In this document: one piece after another, positions 42,678 through 52,197 of the stretch
How the letters are laid out: every line of letters starts with the position of its first letter
How positions within the stretch are numbered: the first letter of the stretch is position 1
DNA from: Roseivivax sediminis
GTDB lineage: Bacteria; Pseudomonadota; Alphaproteobacteria; Rhodobacterales; Rhodobacteraceae
Length of the DNA stretch: 64,000 nt
Assembly: GCF_900112685.1 (NCBI RefSeq)
Contig: NZ_FOMS01000003.1
Coordinates: 248,001-312,000, forward strand
Direction: 5' to 3'
Notes under the pieces: model-generated
Seen by the model: only the letters and a program-made list of their open reading frames with translations
Databases searched by the model: none
Told to the model about the DNA's origin: nothing
Position numbers and translations under genes: made by a program

Positions 42678-45600
42678 CTATTCCGCCGGCTGGGCCGCGC
42701 CGTCCGCCTCGCGACTGGGTTTTCGATCCGATTGCAGCAGATCGTACAGCACCGGCGTCAGGAACAGCGTCAGGATCGAGGCGCCGAGGAAGCCGCCAAT
42801 GATGACGATGCCGATGGAGAACCGGCTTTCCGCGCCCGCGCCACCGGAGAACACCAGCGGCACCGCGCCCAGCACCGTCGACAACACCGTCATCAGGATC
42901 GGGCGCAGGCGCACGGCGGACGCCTCGATCACCGCGTCGCGGACCGCGCGGCCTTCGGCGCGCAGCTGGTTGGCGAATTCCACGATCAGGATGCCGTTCT
43001 TGGCCATCAGGCCGATCAGCATGACCATCCCCACCTGGCTGTAGATGTTCACCGCCTGGCCGAGCGCGAAGAGCGTGATGAGCGCGCCCGCCACCGCCAG
43101 CGGCACCGACAGCAGGATGATCACCGGCTGCACGAAGCTTTCGAACTGCGCCGCGAGGACGAGGAACACCACCAGCAGCGCCAGCCCGAAGGTCACGACG
43201 ATCCCGCCGGAGGTTTCCTGGAACTGCTCGGCCTGGCCCGAGAAGGCGATGGACATCTGCGGCGGCAGCTCGCCGGCCAGCCGCTCCACCGTGGCAATAG
43301 CGGCGGCGAGGTCGACGCCTTCGGCGGGAGAGCCGCTGATCTCCACCGACGGTTGCCGGTTGAAGCGGTTGTAGGCGGCGACCGAGGCGCGGCGCTCCAG
43401 TTCCACCAGCCCGTCGAGGGGGACCAGATCGCCGGCCGCGGTGCGGATGTTGAGGCCGCGCAGGTTGTCGGTGGTGGCGCGCAGATCCTCGGGCGCCTGC
43501 AGGATCACCGGGTATTGCCGGTCCTGCTGGATGTACTCGGTCACGTCGGCAGAGGCGAAGAAGGTGCGCACGCTGTCGGAGATGGTGCGCGCCTCGACGC
43601 CGATGGAGCGGGCGAGGTCGCGGTTCACGCGGATGTCGTAGCCGGGCGTGTTGACCTCGTAGGCGCGGCGCACGCCGGTGATGTCGCCGCTGTCGCGCAT
43701 CGCCTGTTCAAGCTCGGCCGAATATTCCGCCGCCTGGTCGAAGCTCGGCGCGGTGACGATCACCTCCAGCCCCGAGCCGGCGCCGGCGTCGAGCCCCGAG
43801 GGCGCGAAGGACCGCACGGAGGCGAGCGTGATCTCGGAGAATTGCGGCCGCAGCTCGTTCACCACGTCGCGGGGGCCCATGTCGCGCTCGCCCCACGGCG
43901 ACATGACCGCGACCAGGAAGGCGCGCCCCGTCTCGCCGTATTGCCCGACGATGGAGATGACGTCATCCACCACGCCGTCCTCGCGGTAAGGGGCAATCAG
44001 GTCTTCGACCTCCTGCACCGCGGTATCGGTGAGGCCGAGCGCGGAGCCCGCGGGCGCGGAGACGCTGACGAAGAAGATGCCGCGATCTTCCTCGGGCGTC
44101 AGCTGCGAGGGCAGGGACTGGTAGAGCGTCCAGGACATGCCCGTCAGCAGCGCGGCGATGCCGAGGATCACCACCGGCACGCGGATCGCGCGGGTCAGGA
44201 GGCTGCGATAGCCGTTCGACAGCCGCGTCGTCGCGCCGTGGACGAGCCGTGCGAACCCGCCCTCTTTCATGCCGGGCTTCAGCACGCGGGCCGCGATCAC
44301 CGGGCAGAGCGACAGCGCCACGAAGGACGACACCGCCACGGCGATGGCCAGCGTGATCCCGAATTCGGAGAAGAGCTTGCCGATCTCGCCCTGCAGGAAC
44401 GACAAGGGTACGAAGACCGCGATCAGCGTGGCCGAGGTCGACACCACGGCGAAGAAGACCTGGTTGGCGCCCTTGCGCGCGGCCTCGCCGGGCGTGTCGC
44501 CTTCCTCCACCCGCCGTTCGATGTTCTCGAGCACGACAATGGCGTCGTCGACCACGAGCCCGATGGCCAGGATCAGCGCGAAGAGCGTCAGGATGTTGAT
44601 CGAGAACCCGGCGATCGCGATGCCGGCGCAGGCACCGAAGAGGGCAATGGGGATGGTGACCGCCGGCACGACCGTCGCGCGCACCGACGTCAGAAAGAGG
44701 TAGATCACCGCAACGACGACCGCGACGGCGATGGCCAGCGTCGTCAGCACCTGGCGGATGGAATTGCGGATGAAGTCGGCGTCGTCGCTGGACACCTGGA
44801 GGGAGGTGCCCTCCGGCAGCTCCTGCTGGATTGCCGCGACCTCCTCGTTCACCGCGGAGGAGATCGACAGCGTGTTGGCCGAGGATTGGCGCAGGATGCC
44901 GAGGCCGATGGCCGTTTCGCCGTTCGAGCGAAAGAGGGAATCATCGCTTTCGGTGCCGATCTCCACGCGCGCGACGTCGCCGAGGCGGATCTGGAAGCCG
45001 TCCGCTTCGCGCAGGATCAGGTCCTCGAATTCCGCGACGCTGGTCAGCCGGGTCTGGGTGCGCAGAAGATAGGTGCGCGAGGCGCTCTCGATCTGGCCGG
45101 CGGGAAGCTCGAGGTTGTTGTTGCGCAGCGCCTCGCTGACCTCGTTGACGGTGATATCGCGGGCGGCCATCGCCGACGGTTGCAGCCAGACGCGCAGCGC
45201 GTAGGGCCGGTCGCCGTAGATGTTCGCCGCCGCGACGCCGGACAGCGTCTCCAGCCGGTCGGTGACGAAGCGGTCGGCGTAATCGGTCAGCTCGGTCGCC
45301 GACATTGCGTCCGATGTCATCGTCATCCAGATGATCGGATCGCCCTGGCTGTCGTTCTTCTCCACCTCCGGCTCGCCGGCTTCTTCGGGAAGGTCGCCCG
45401 ACACCGCCTGCACCGCGGCACGCACATCCGCCGCCGCCTGGTCGATGTCGCGCCCCTGCCGGAAGGTGATGACGGTCCGCGCGCCGCCGAGCTCGGCCTC
45501 GGTCGAGATGCGTTCGATGCCCGAGACGGTGGAGATGGCGCCCTCGATCACCGAGGTGATCTCGGAATCGACGACGCCGGGGCCGGCGCCGATGTATTGC

Positions 45601-45746
45601 ACGCTGGCCGTGACCTGCGCGGTGCTGGTGTCGGGCAACTCGCGCACGGGCATGCGGGTCAGCCCGGCGATGCCGAGGATGACGATCAGGATCGACATCA
45701 CCGTCGCGAGGACGGGCCGGCGCAGGCAAAGTTCCGAAAGCGTCAT
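42678..45746 (-). CDS. RND efflux pump inner-membrane transporter (HAE1 type)
   Basis: The 1022-aa protein has the standard RND layout: first helix at LRRPVLATVMSILIVILGI, two large periplasmic loops, and two groups of membrane helices. The proton-relay Asp pair is in LILAIGLVVDDAIVVLENIERR. It exports hydrophobic drugs, solvents or metabolites by proton antiport with the fusion protein encoded just upstream and an outer-membrane channel not present here. Its start overlaps the fusion-protein stop (ATGA). The C-terminus is short and hydrophilic. Confidence 0.93.
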   Translation of the reverse strand: MTLSELCLRRPVLATVMSILIVILGIAGLTRMPVRELPDTSTAQVTASVQYIGAGPGVVDSEITSVIEGAISTVSGIERISTEAELGGARTVITFRQGRDIDQAAADVRAAVQAVSGDLPEEAGEPEVEKNDSQGDPIIWMTMTSDAMSATELTDYADRFVTDRLETLSGVAAANIYGDRPYALRVWLQPSAMAARDITVNEVSEALRNNNLELPAGQIESASRTYLLRTQTRLTSVAEFEDLILREADGFQIRLGDVARVEIGTESDDSLFRSNGETAIGLGILRQSSANTLSISSAVNEEVAAIQQELPEGTSLQVSSDDADFIRNSIRQVLTTLAIAVAVVVAVIYLFLTSVRATVVPAVTIPIALFGACAGIAIAGFSINILTLFALILAIGLVVDDAIVVLENIERRVEEGDTPGEAARKGANQVFFAVVSTSATLIAVFVPLSFLQGEIGKLFSEFGITLAIAVAVSSFVALSLCPVIAARVLKPGMKEGGFARLVHGATTRLSNGYRSLLTRAIRVPVVILGIAALLTGMSWTLYQSLPSQLTPEEDRGIFFVSVSAPAGSALGLTDTAVQEVEDLIAPYREDGVVDDVISIVGQYGETGRAFLVAVMSPWGERDMGPRDVVNELRPQFSEITLASVRSFAPSGLDAGAGSGLEVIVTAPSFDQAAEYSAELEQAMRDSGDITGVRRAYEVNTPGYDIRVNRDLARSIGVEARTISDSVRTFFASADVTEYIQQDRQYPVILQAPEDLRATTDNLRGLNIRTAAGDLVPLDGLVELERRASVAAYNRFNRQPSVEISGSPAEGVDLAAAIATVERLAGELPPQMSIAFSGQAEQFQETSGGIVVTFGLALLVVFLVLAAQFESFVQPVIILLSVPLAVAGALITLFALGQAVNIYSQVGMVMLIGLMAKNGILIVEFANQLRAEGRAVRDAVIEASAVRLRPILMTVLSTVLGAVPLVFSGGAGAESRFSIGIVIIGGFLGASILTLFLTPVLYDLLQSDRKPSREADGAAQPAE

Positions 45747-46834
45747 TCCAGCCCCTCGCGGGCGACGTCCTCAGCCACCTCGACCGGGGCGCCGTCGCGC
45801 AGCGTGTTCCAGCCGGTGACGACGACGCGGTCGCCTTCCGAGATCCCGTCCGTAACCTCGGTCAGCGATCCGGCGGAGCCGCCCAGCGATACGGTGCGGC
45901 GCGAGGCCTGACCGTCGGCGACCGTATAGACGAAGGTGCGGGCGCCTTCGCTGATGATCGCGTCATCCGGGAGCGCGAGCCCGTCATAGGTATCGAAGAC
46001 GAGCCGCGTCTGCGCGAACATGCCGCCGACGAGCCGCCGGTCGGCGTTCGACACCTCGGCCCGCACGTTGAAGCTGCGAGACCCGGATTCCACGTTGCTG
46101 CCGCGCACCGTCACTTCGCCCGAGAAGGTGGCTTCGGGATAGGCGGGCACGCTGAGTTCCACCGTCTGGCCGGGCTCGACCCGGTCGAAGTACCGTTCCG
46201 GCAGGGACAGGTCGACCTGCATGACCGACAGGTCCGACAGTTGCGTGAGCACGGAGGAGGTCGTCACGTAGGCGCCGGGATCGGTGTCGACGAAACCGAG
46301 CGTGCCGTCGAAGGGCGCGGTCAGCGTCCGGTCCTCCAGCGCGGCGCGGGCCGACATGACCTCGCCCTCGGCGCGGGCAAAGGTGGCGCGCGCCTGTTCG
46401 AGCTGCTGCTCGGCGGCGGTGTTGGCCTCGGCCAGCTCTTCCACCCGGTTCAGGTTCTGCTGCGCCTCGCCCAACGTCGCCTCGGCGCTGCGCAGGGTCG
46501 CGCGCTGGGCCCGGTCGTCGAGACGCAGGAGCACGTCGCCTTCCGACACGGCGGTGCCCGAGCGCGCGGGAACGTCCGTCACACGGCCGGCGACGGAAGG
46601 CGTGATATCCACCTGCCGCACGGGCATGATGGTGCCGACGGCGGAGACCTCTGTCGCGAACTCGCGGCGCTCCGGTTCGCTGATGCCGACCCGCGTGGCG
46701 CGCTGCTCGCCGCCCTGCGGCGGCTGGTTCGCTGCGCTTTCGGTCGACAGCAGGTACTCCGTGCCGAAGAGACCCGCCGCCGCCAGGGCCACCACGGCGC
46801 ACGCGCCTCCCAGGATCTTCAGGGTCTTTTTCAC
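45743..46834 (-). CDS. RND efflux periplasmic adaptor (membrane fusion protein)
   Basis: The 363-aa protein has a single N-terminal membrane anchor (KTLKILGGACAVVALAAAGLF). A lipoyl half-motif (VAGRVTDVPARSGTAVSEGDVLLRL) precedes a helical hairpin with coiled-coil pattern (about 110-160), then the second lipoyl half, beta-barrel and membrane-proximal domains. I prefer the GTG at 46834, with GGAAGG seven bases upstream, over an ATG at 46855 that lacks a site. It joins the inner-membrane pump to an outer-membrane channel. Confidence 0.9.
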   Translation of the reverse strand: MKKTLKILGGACAVVALAAAGLFGTEYLLSTESAANQPPQGGEQRATRVGISEPERREFATEVSAVGTIMPVRQVDITPSVAGRVTDVPARSGTAVSEGDVLLRLDDRAQRATLRSAEATLGEAQQNLNRVEELAEANTAAEQQLEQARATFARAEGEVMSARAALEDRTLTAPFDGTLGFVDTDPGAYVTTSSVLTQLSDLSVMQVDLSLPERYFDRVEPGQTVELSVPAYPEATFSGEVTVRGSNVESGSRSFNVRAEVSNADRRLVGGMFAQTRLVFDTYDGLALPDDAIISEGARTFVYTVADGQASRRTVSLGGSAGSLTEVTDGISEGDRVVVTGWNTLRDGAPVEVAEDVAREGLE

Positions 46835-46961
46835 GATCCGCCTTCCGTTTGCCATTCGGTGTCTGGACGTGCGGAACGGTGTGGCGCAGGGTCCCAAGAT
46901 CAACGCGGGCACGCCGCGCTGGCGCAAACGTGAACGCGCGGGGCAGCGGGCGTGGAGGTGG

Positions 46962-47843
46962 TCAGGCCCTCTCGAAGCTCTCCCACGCCGCGTCGAGGCG
47001 CTGCATGTTCTCGGCCGTGTAGGCGCCGAAATCGAATTCGACGGCGGAGTGGATCTCGGACACCATGCTCCACATCGTCTCGCGCAGGAGCGAGGCGGCT
47101 TTCATCGCCGCGAGCGCGCGGGTGAGGTCCGCGTCGACGCTGCCGAAATAGCGTTCCAGCATCGCGGCGTCTGCGCTTTGGTCCATCTGGCTGTTGGACG
47201 ACAGGCCCCCGAGGTCGAAGAGCGGCGAGTTGAACCCGGCATAGTCCCAGTCGATGAGCCAGAGGCGCGATCCGTCGTCGATGAGGTTCGCGGGCAGAAG
47301 ATCGTTGTGCCCGAAGATCATGCTGACACGGCCCACGGCGTCCTCGAGCCGGTCGGCGCGGTCCATCAGCATCGGCAGGCGTTCCATGTGAACGCTCTGC
47401 CCGGCCTCCAGCACGCGGGCGTAGTGTCGCACGATGTGGAACACCCAGAACGCCAGAGCCGGCGCCGCCACGCGCCGTGCCATGCCGGTGTGCCCCTTCT
47501 TCAGAACGTCGACCACGCGCAGCAGCGTTTCGGGGTCGCGGATGTCGCCCTCGTCCAGGGTGCGGCCCTCGATGAAGTCGAGGACCAGCACGCCCGGTTC
47601 GGCGTGGACCACGGGCGGGGAGATGCCGATCTCGGCCGCCGCGCGCGAGGCGGCCAGCTCGTTGAAGCGCATCACCCCGTGCAGCGGAATGTCCTCGCCG
47701 ATGCGGACGAAGTAGCGCTTGCCGCTATCGTGGACCATGAAGTTGGTGTTGGTGATCCCGCCGCTGACCGGTTCGGGGTCGACCGGGCCGGACCAGATGT
47801 CCAGCGATCCGGCGCGGCCGAGTGCGGTGTCCGAAGACGTCAT
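46962..47843 (-). CDS. Choline kinase-like phosphotransferase, first copy
   Basis: The 293-aa protein is of the choline/ethanolamine and aminoglycoside kinase fold. It has a Gly-rich loop GGITNTNFMV, the ATP Lys region KRYFVRIG, the catalytic loop MIFGHNDLLPANLI (His, Asp, Asn) and the metal Asp in WLIDWDYAGFN. It follows the betaine-type permease gene by seven bases and is probably part of that operon. It may phosphorylate choline or a related amine after uptake. A second, diverged relative is at 53024. Confidence 0.82.
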   Translation of the reverse strand: MTSSDTALGRAGSLDIWSGPVDPEPVSGGITNTNFMVHDSGKRYFVRIGEDIPLHGVMRFNELAASRAAAEIGISPPVVHAEPGVLVLDFIEGRTLDEGDIRDPETLLRVVDVLKKGHTGMARRVAAPALAFWVFHIVRHYARVLEAGQSVHMERLPMLMDRADRLEDAVGRVSMIFGHNDLLPANLIDDGSRLWLIDWDYAGFNSPLFDLGGLSSNSQMDQSADAAMLERYFGSVDADLTRALAAMKAASLLRETMWSMVSEIHSAVEFDFGAYTAENMQRLDAAWESFERA

Positions 47844-47850
47844 CCTTGCC

Positions 47851-49845
47851 TCATTCGATCCTGAATTGCGCTTTGCGGCGGGCCACCCATGCGGTGATCA
47901 GCCGGTCGGAAATCATGCCGATGAACGCCACGCACAGACCCGCGACGAGCCCCTGGCCGACATTGCTGCGCGTCAGCGCGATATAGACCTCCTGCCCGAG
48001 GTCCGAGGTGCCGACGAGCGCGGTGATCACCAGCATCGACAGCGCCATCATGATGGTCTGGTTGATGCCGAGCGCGATCTCGGGCAGCGCCAGCGGCAGG
48101 CGCACCCGCCAGAGCATCTGGCGCGGCGTGCAGCCCGACATCCGGCTCGCCTCCACGATCTCGGACGGCAAGCGGCGCAGGCCGTGCGCGGTGTAGCGTA
48201 CCGCCGGGGCGAGGGCGTAGAGCACGATGGCGATCATCGCGGAGAAGTCGCCGACCTGGAACAGCATCACCACCGGGATCAGGTAGACGAAGCTCGGCAG
48301 CGTCTGGAGCGTGTCGACCGAGGTCACGGCGATGCCGTAGGCGCGGTCGCTGCGCGCGGCCAGAAGCCCCCAGAGGATGCCGATGGTCGAGGCGATCAGC
48401 ACCGAGATGCCGCAGAGATACACCGACACCATCGCCTTTTCCCAATTGCCGGTGAAAGCGATGAAGGCGGCCATGCCGGCGACGGTGACAGCCAGGCGCA
48501 GACCCGACAGCCGCCAGCCGACCACGGCGAGCAGAAGCGCCACCGCCAGCCACGGCACGTCGAGCATGAAGCGCTTCACCGGCACGAGGACGTAGATCAG
48601 CAGGAAAGTCTTCACCGCGTCGAGGTAGTCGTAAAGGTTGAGGTTGATCCAGGTGACGAGCCCGTCCCAGAACGGGCTGGTGTCGATCACCCAGGCGTCG
48701 GGATAGATCGTCAGCGCCGGGAAGATCAGGCCGACGACATAGGCCCCGGCGAGAAGCGCGCCGATCATTGCGGCGTTGTTCACCCCTTGCGCGCGGCGCT
48801 GGGCGCGCGGCGTCTCGCGGTAGGCGAAATAGGCGTGGCTCATCCGGTCGAGCAGGATCGCCAGCAGCGTGATCGCCAGCCCGGCCTGAAGGCCGTTGCC
48901 GATCTCCAGCCGCCGCAGCGAGGTCAGCACGTCGTAGCCGAGGCCGCCCGCGCCGATCATCGAGGCGATGATGACCATGTTGAGCGACAGCATGATGACC
49001 TGGTTGACGCCGACCATCAGGCTCGGCCGCGCGCTGGGCAAGAGAATCCGCCAGAGCATCTGCCGGCGCGTGCAGCCGGTCATGCGACCAAGCTCCAGAA
49101 GTTCCGGCGACACGCCGCGGAGCGCGAGCATCGTCACCCGCACCATCGGCGGCATCGCGTAGATCACCGTCGCGATCATCGCCGACACCGGTCCGAAGCC
49201 GAAGAGCACGAGCACCGGCACGAGATAGGCGAAGATCGGTACCGTCTGCATGAGGTCGAGCACCGGCGTCAGTCCGCGCGCCACCCGGTCGCTGCGATAG
49301 GCGAGGATGCCGAGCGCCATGCCACCCGCGACGCCCACCGGCACGGCGACGAGGATCGACGACAGCGTGACCATCGCGCTGCCCCATTGCCCGAAGACGA
49401 CGAGATAGCCGAGCGCCGCGATGGCGAGGATCGCCAGACGGCGCCCGCCCCAGACCCAGCAGAGCCAGACGAAGGCGAAGAGGATCGCGAACCACGGCAC
49501 CGGCGGCAGCGTCAGCGTCCTCTCGGCCCCGAGCGGCACCTCGGTGCCGCGCGACAGGATCGTGATGAAGAAGCTCAGCGGGATTTCCAGCACCCAGGCG
49601 AGGGCGCGGGTGAGGTCGCGGAAGGTGAACAGGCCGAAGCTGAGATCGTCGGACAGCCAGTCGACGAAGGCGGAGAGCCAGCCCTCGATCGGGATCACGA
49701 AGACGTCGGCGGGGTCGGCGATCCAGCCCAGGCGCCCGGCGGCGATCCACAGCAGCACGATGGCGGCAAGTGTCGCGCCCCAGACCAGGAGGGAGGCGCG
49801 TTGCAAGGCGCCACCGGCGGAGGTGTCGGAGAGGGTCAGGCTCAT
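47851..49845 (-). CDS. Fused double permease of a ProU-type ABC transporter
   Basis: The 664-aa protein contains two ProW-like permease domains in one chain. The first (about 130-330) has GCTRRQMLWRILLPSARPSLMVGVNQVIM. The second (about 430-650) has GCTPRQMLWRVRLPLALPEIALGINQTIM. Each of these is the EAA loop that touches the ATPase. In most bacteria ProW is a single domain that dimerises; the fusion makes an obligate pair and is seen in several alphaproteobacteria. Substrate group is quaternary amines such as glycine betaine or choline. It overlaps the ATPase stop. Confidence 0.88.
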   Translation of the reverse strand: MSLTLSDTSAGGALQRASLLVWGATLAAIVLLWIAAGRLGWIADPADVFVIPIEGWLSAFVDWLSDDLSFGLFTFRDLTRALAWVLEIPLSFFITILSRGTEVPLGAERTLTLPPVPWFAILFAFVWLCWVWGGRRLAILAIAALGYLVVFGQWGSAMVTLSSILVAVPVGVAGGMALGILAYRSDRVARGLTPVLDLMQTVPIFAYLVPVLVLFGFGPVSAMIATVIYAMPPMVRVTMLALRGVSPELLELGRMTGCTRRQMLWRILLPSARPSLMVGVNQVIMLSLNMVIIASMIGAGGLGYDVLTSLRRLEIGNGLQAGLAITLLAILLDRMSHAYFAYRETPRAQRRAQGVNNAAMIGALLAGAYVVGLIFPALTIYPDAWVIDTSPFWDGLVTWINLNLYDYLDAVKTFLLIYVLVPVKRFMLDVPWLAVALLLAVVGWRLSGLRLAVTVAGMAAFIAFTGNWEKAMVSVYLCGISVLIASTIGILWGLLAARSDRAYGIAVTSVDTLQTLPSFVYLIPVVMLFQVGDFSAMIAIVLYALAPAVRYTAHGLRRLPSEIVEASRMSGCTPRQMLWRVRLPLALPEIALGINQTIMMALSMLVITALVGTSDLGQEVYIALTRSNVGQGLVAGLCVAFIGMISDRLITAWVARRKAQFRIE

Positions 49846-50930
49846 TCCGCCTCCGCCAGAACGCGGATCACTGCCTCCCTGTCGACCTGGCCCAGCAGCC
49901 TGCCGGACCGGCCGCGGACGGCGAGCGGCGCCTCCGTCTCAATCGCGCGGGCGGCGAAATCGGTCACGCGGTCAACTGGCGCCACGTCGCCGGCGAAGGA
50001 CGTGCCCTCGTCGGCCGGGCGCATGATGCTGCGCGCGGAGAGCACCTTGGCGCGGGTGACGTCGGCGGTGAAATCGCGCACGTAGTCATTGGCGGGCCGG
50101 ATCACGAGATCCTCGGGCGTACCGATCTGCACGATGTCGCCCGAATGCATGATCGCGATGCGGTCGGCGAGGCGGATCGCCTCGTCGAAATCGTGGGTGA
50201 TGAAGATGATGGTCTTGCCCAGCATCCGCTGGAGCTTGAGGAACTCGTCCTGCATCTCGCGCCGGATCAGCGGGTCGAGCGCCGAAAACGGCTCGTCCAG
50301 AAGCCACAGGTCCGGATCGGTGGCGAGCGAGCGGGCGATGCCGACGCGCTGCTGCTGGCCGCCCGAGAGGCCCGACGGATAGTCCGTCTCGCGGCCACCG
50401 AGGCCGACAAGCTCGATCATCTTGTGCGCGCGTTCTTCCGCGTCGAAGCGGGACACTCCCTGAATTTCAAGAGGGAAGGCGACGTTGCCGAGCACGGTCA
50501 GGTGCGGCAGGAGCGCGAAGTGCTGGAACACCATGCCCATCTTGTGGCGGCGAATGTCGATCAATTCCTTCTCGCTGCAGCCCAGCAGGTCGCGTCCGTC
50601 GAAGATCAGCTCCCCGCTCGTGGGCTGCAGCAGGAGCGACAGGCAGCGGATCAGGGTGGACTTGCCCGACCCAGACAGGCCCATCACCACGAATATCTCG
50701 CCGGTGCGCACGTCGATATCTGCGTTGCGCACCGCGGCGGCGAAGCCCTCGCGCTCCAGCGCGTCGCGGCCGATCACGCCGTCATGGCCCTGGATCACCC
50801 GGCGGGCCCGATCCTCGTCGGCGCCGAAGACCTTCCATAGCCCCTTGCAGGACAGCTTCGTCTCGGCGGGGGTGTCATCGTCTGGCGGGGGCGCGGCGGC
50901 ATTGTCCGCGAGGGGCGAATCCTGTGTCAT
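49842..50930 (-). CDS. ProV-type ABC transporter ATP-binding protein
   Basis: The 362-aa protein has the ATPase core: Walker A GLSGSGKS, signature LSGGQQQRVGIARSL, Walker B LWLLDEPFSALD and switch His in FITHDFDEA. The ProV-like N-terminal region (KVFGADEDRARRVIQ) carries an insert before Walker A. The C-terminal quarter (about 285-360) is a CBS-like regulatory part that in ProV/OpuA senses ionic strength. It drives the fused permease. Chosen start is the ATG at 50930; a longer frame to 51062 begins in Pro/Arg-rich non-coding-like sequence. Confidence 0.88.
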   Translation of the reverse strand: MTQDSPLADNAAAPPPDDDTPAETKLSCKGLWKVFGADEDRARRVIQGHDGVIGRDALEREGFAAAVRNADIDVRTGEIFVVMGLSGSGKSTLIRCLSLLLQPTSGELIFDGRDLLGCSEKELIDIRRHKMGMVFQHFALLPHLTVLGNVAFPLEIQGVSRFDAEERAHKMIELVGLGGRETDYPSGLSGGQQQRVGIARSLATDPDLWLLDEPFSALDPLIRREMQDEFLKLQRMLGKTIIFITHDFDEAIRLADRIAIMHSGDIVQIGTPEDLVIRPANDYVRDFTADVTRAKVLSARSIMRPADEGTSFAGDVAPVDRVTDFAARAIETEAPLAVRGRSGRLLGQVDREAVIRVLAEAE

Positions 50931-51010
50931 CAACGGCCTTGCGAAGGATAAGAACGGGGCGCGCCTCCCGGCGCGGGGGGCGGGCGGCGCGAGTCGTGTG
51001 ACGCGTGGGC

Positions 51011-51985
51011 TCAGCCCTGCGGGATCCAGGCTTGCCAGGTGTCCTCGTTCTCGGACAGCCACTCGTCGACGGCGGCCTGCAGGGGCATCCCGTCAAGGTC
51101 GATCTTGCCGATCAGCGTGCCCATCTGTTCGTTGTCGATGGTGAAGTTGCGGATCGCCTCGTAGGCGGCCGGCCAGACCTCTTCGCCGCCGGCCCAGGCG
51201 GCGGGCTTGATCCAGCCGCGCGGCTTGCCGCAATCGTGGGTCGCGTCGGGGTTCGGGCCCCAGCTGGGGTCCTCGTAGCATTCCTCGGTGTATTCGGGGA
51301 ACTCGACCCATTCGCCCTCGTACTGGATCGGCGCCCAGTGCGGCGCGTAGATCCACGCGATGATCGGCTCCTCGCGCTGGTAGGCGGAGCGGACCTCGGC
51401 CATCAGCGCGGCGTCGGTGCCCGCGTGCACCACCTCGAAATCGAGGCCGAGCGCCTCGACGCGTTCCTCGTCGAAACCGCCCCAGGTGACGGGACCGCCG
51501 AGATACCGCCCGTTCGGGCTGGTCATCGGGGAGGCGAAGAGCTCCGAACACTCGTTGAGCGCTTCCCAGTCGGGCAGGCCGGGGCACTCTTCCTTGACGT
51601 AGGCGGGGTACCACCACTCTTCGATCGCCTCCATCCCGGTCTCGCCGAGGTCGATCACGTCGCCGGTTTCCAGCGCGGCGTCGAGCGCGTCCTTGCCTGT
51701 GGTCTCCCAGATCTCCATGGCGACGGTCAGATCGCCGCTTTCGAGCCCGGTGAACTGCGCGAGGTAGTCGGCCTGGACGTATTCGACGTCATAGCCCATC
51801 TCTTCCAGCACGCCGCCCATGAGGCGCGTCGTCACCTCCTGGCCGGTCCAGTCGTTGATGGTCATGCGGATCGTGCGGTCGGATTCGGGATAATCCTGCG
51901 CGACCGCCGGAACGGTAAGCGCGAGGAGTGCGGCGCTGGCCGCGAGCGCCGGGCGGGCGCGCCTGATGCTGTTGAAAATGGGCAT
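51011..51985 (-). CDS. Glycine betaine/choline-type substrate-binding protein
   Basis: The 324-aa product has a signal peptide (to about residue 29, ALTVPAVAQ) and an OpuAC-type binding domain with TINDWTGQEVTTRLMGGVLEE, YLAQFTGLESGDLTVAMEIW, EEWWYPAYVKE and IIAWIYAPHWAPIQYEGEWVEFPEY. Many Trp and Tyr residues suit a cage for a quaternary ammonium group. Two cysteine pairs (ECPGL/NEC and ECYED/HDC) may form disulfides. GGGGGA precedes the ATG. It is the first gene of the importer, divergent from a DeoR regulator. Confidence 0.87.
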   Translation of the reverse strand: MPIFNSIRRARPALAASAALLALTVPAVAQDYPESDRTIRMTINDWTGQEVTTRLMGGVLEEMGYDVEYVQADYLAQFTGLESGDLTVAMEIWETTGKDALDAALETGDVIDLGETGMEAIEEWWYPAYVKEECPGLPDWEALNECSELFASPMTSPNGRYLGGPVTWGGFDEERVEALGLDFEVVHAGTDAALMAEVRSAYQREEPIIAWIYAPHWAPIQYEGEWVEFPEYTEECYEDPSWGPNPDATHDCGKPRGWIKPAAWAGGEEVWPAAYEAIRNFTIDNEQMGTLIGKIDLDGMPLQAAVDEWLSENEDTWQAWIPQG

Positions 51986-52152
51986 GTCGTGATCTTCCCC
52001 CTGAACGATTGTTTTCTGAGTTTGCGGGACCGGCGGAGACGATGGCACCCGGCCCGCGGCCGGAGCGTTCGGGCTCACGGCAGCCGCAGGCTGTCCGATG
52101 GTCGAATTTAGCCAATCCCACACGATGCGCGAAGTTGACGGACCGACACCAC

Positions 52153-52169
52153 AAATGTCAACGTCATTT
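52153..52169. promoter_or_regulatory. Short palindrome before the DeoR gene
   Basis: AAATG (52153-52157) and CATTT (52165-52169) are inverted with seven bases between, in the AT-richer part of the 212-base gap between the binding protein and the DeoR gene. It could be a regulator site for both directions. The arms are short. Confidence 0.3.
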
Positions 52170-52197
52170 CCACAAAAAACCATAACGGCGACCACAG

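Noticed and set aside
42414-45911. Open frame of 1165 codons on the + strand
   Set aside because: It is antisense to the RND pump gene, which has full family motifs. Its composition (His, Arg, Asp, Gly) is what high-GC genes give on the opposite strand.
47719-50085. Open frame of 788 codons on the + strand
   Set aside because: It is antisense to the fused permease and ATPase genes and has the same His/Arg/Asp-rich shadow composition, with no domain.
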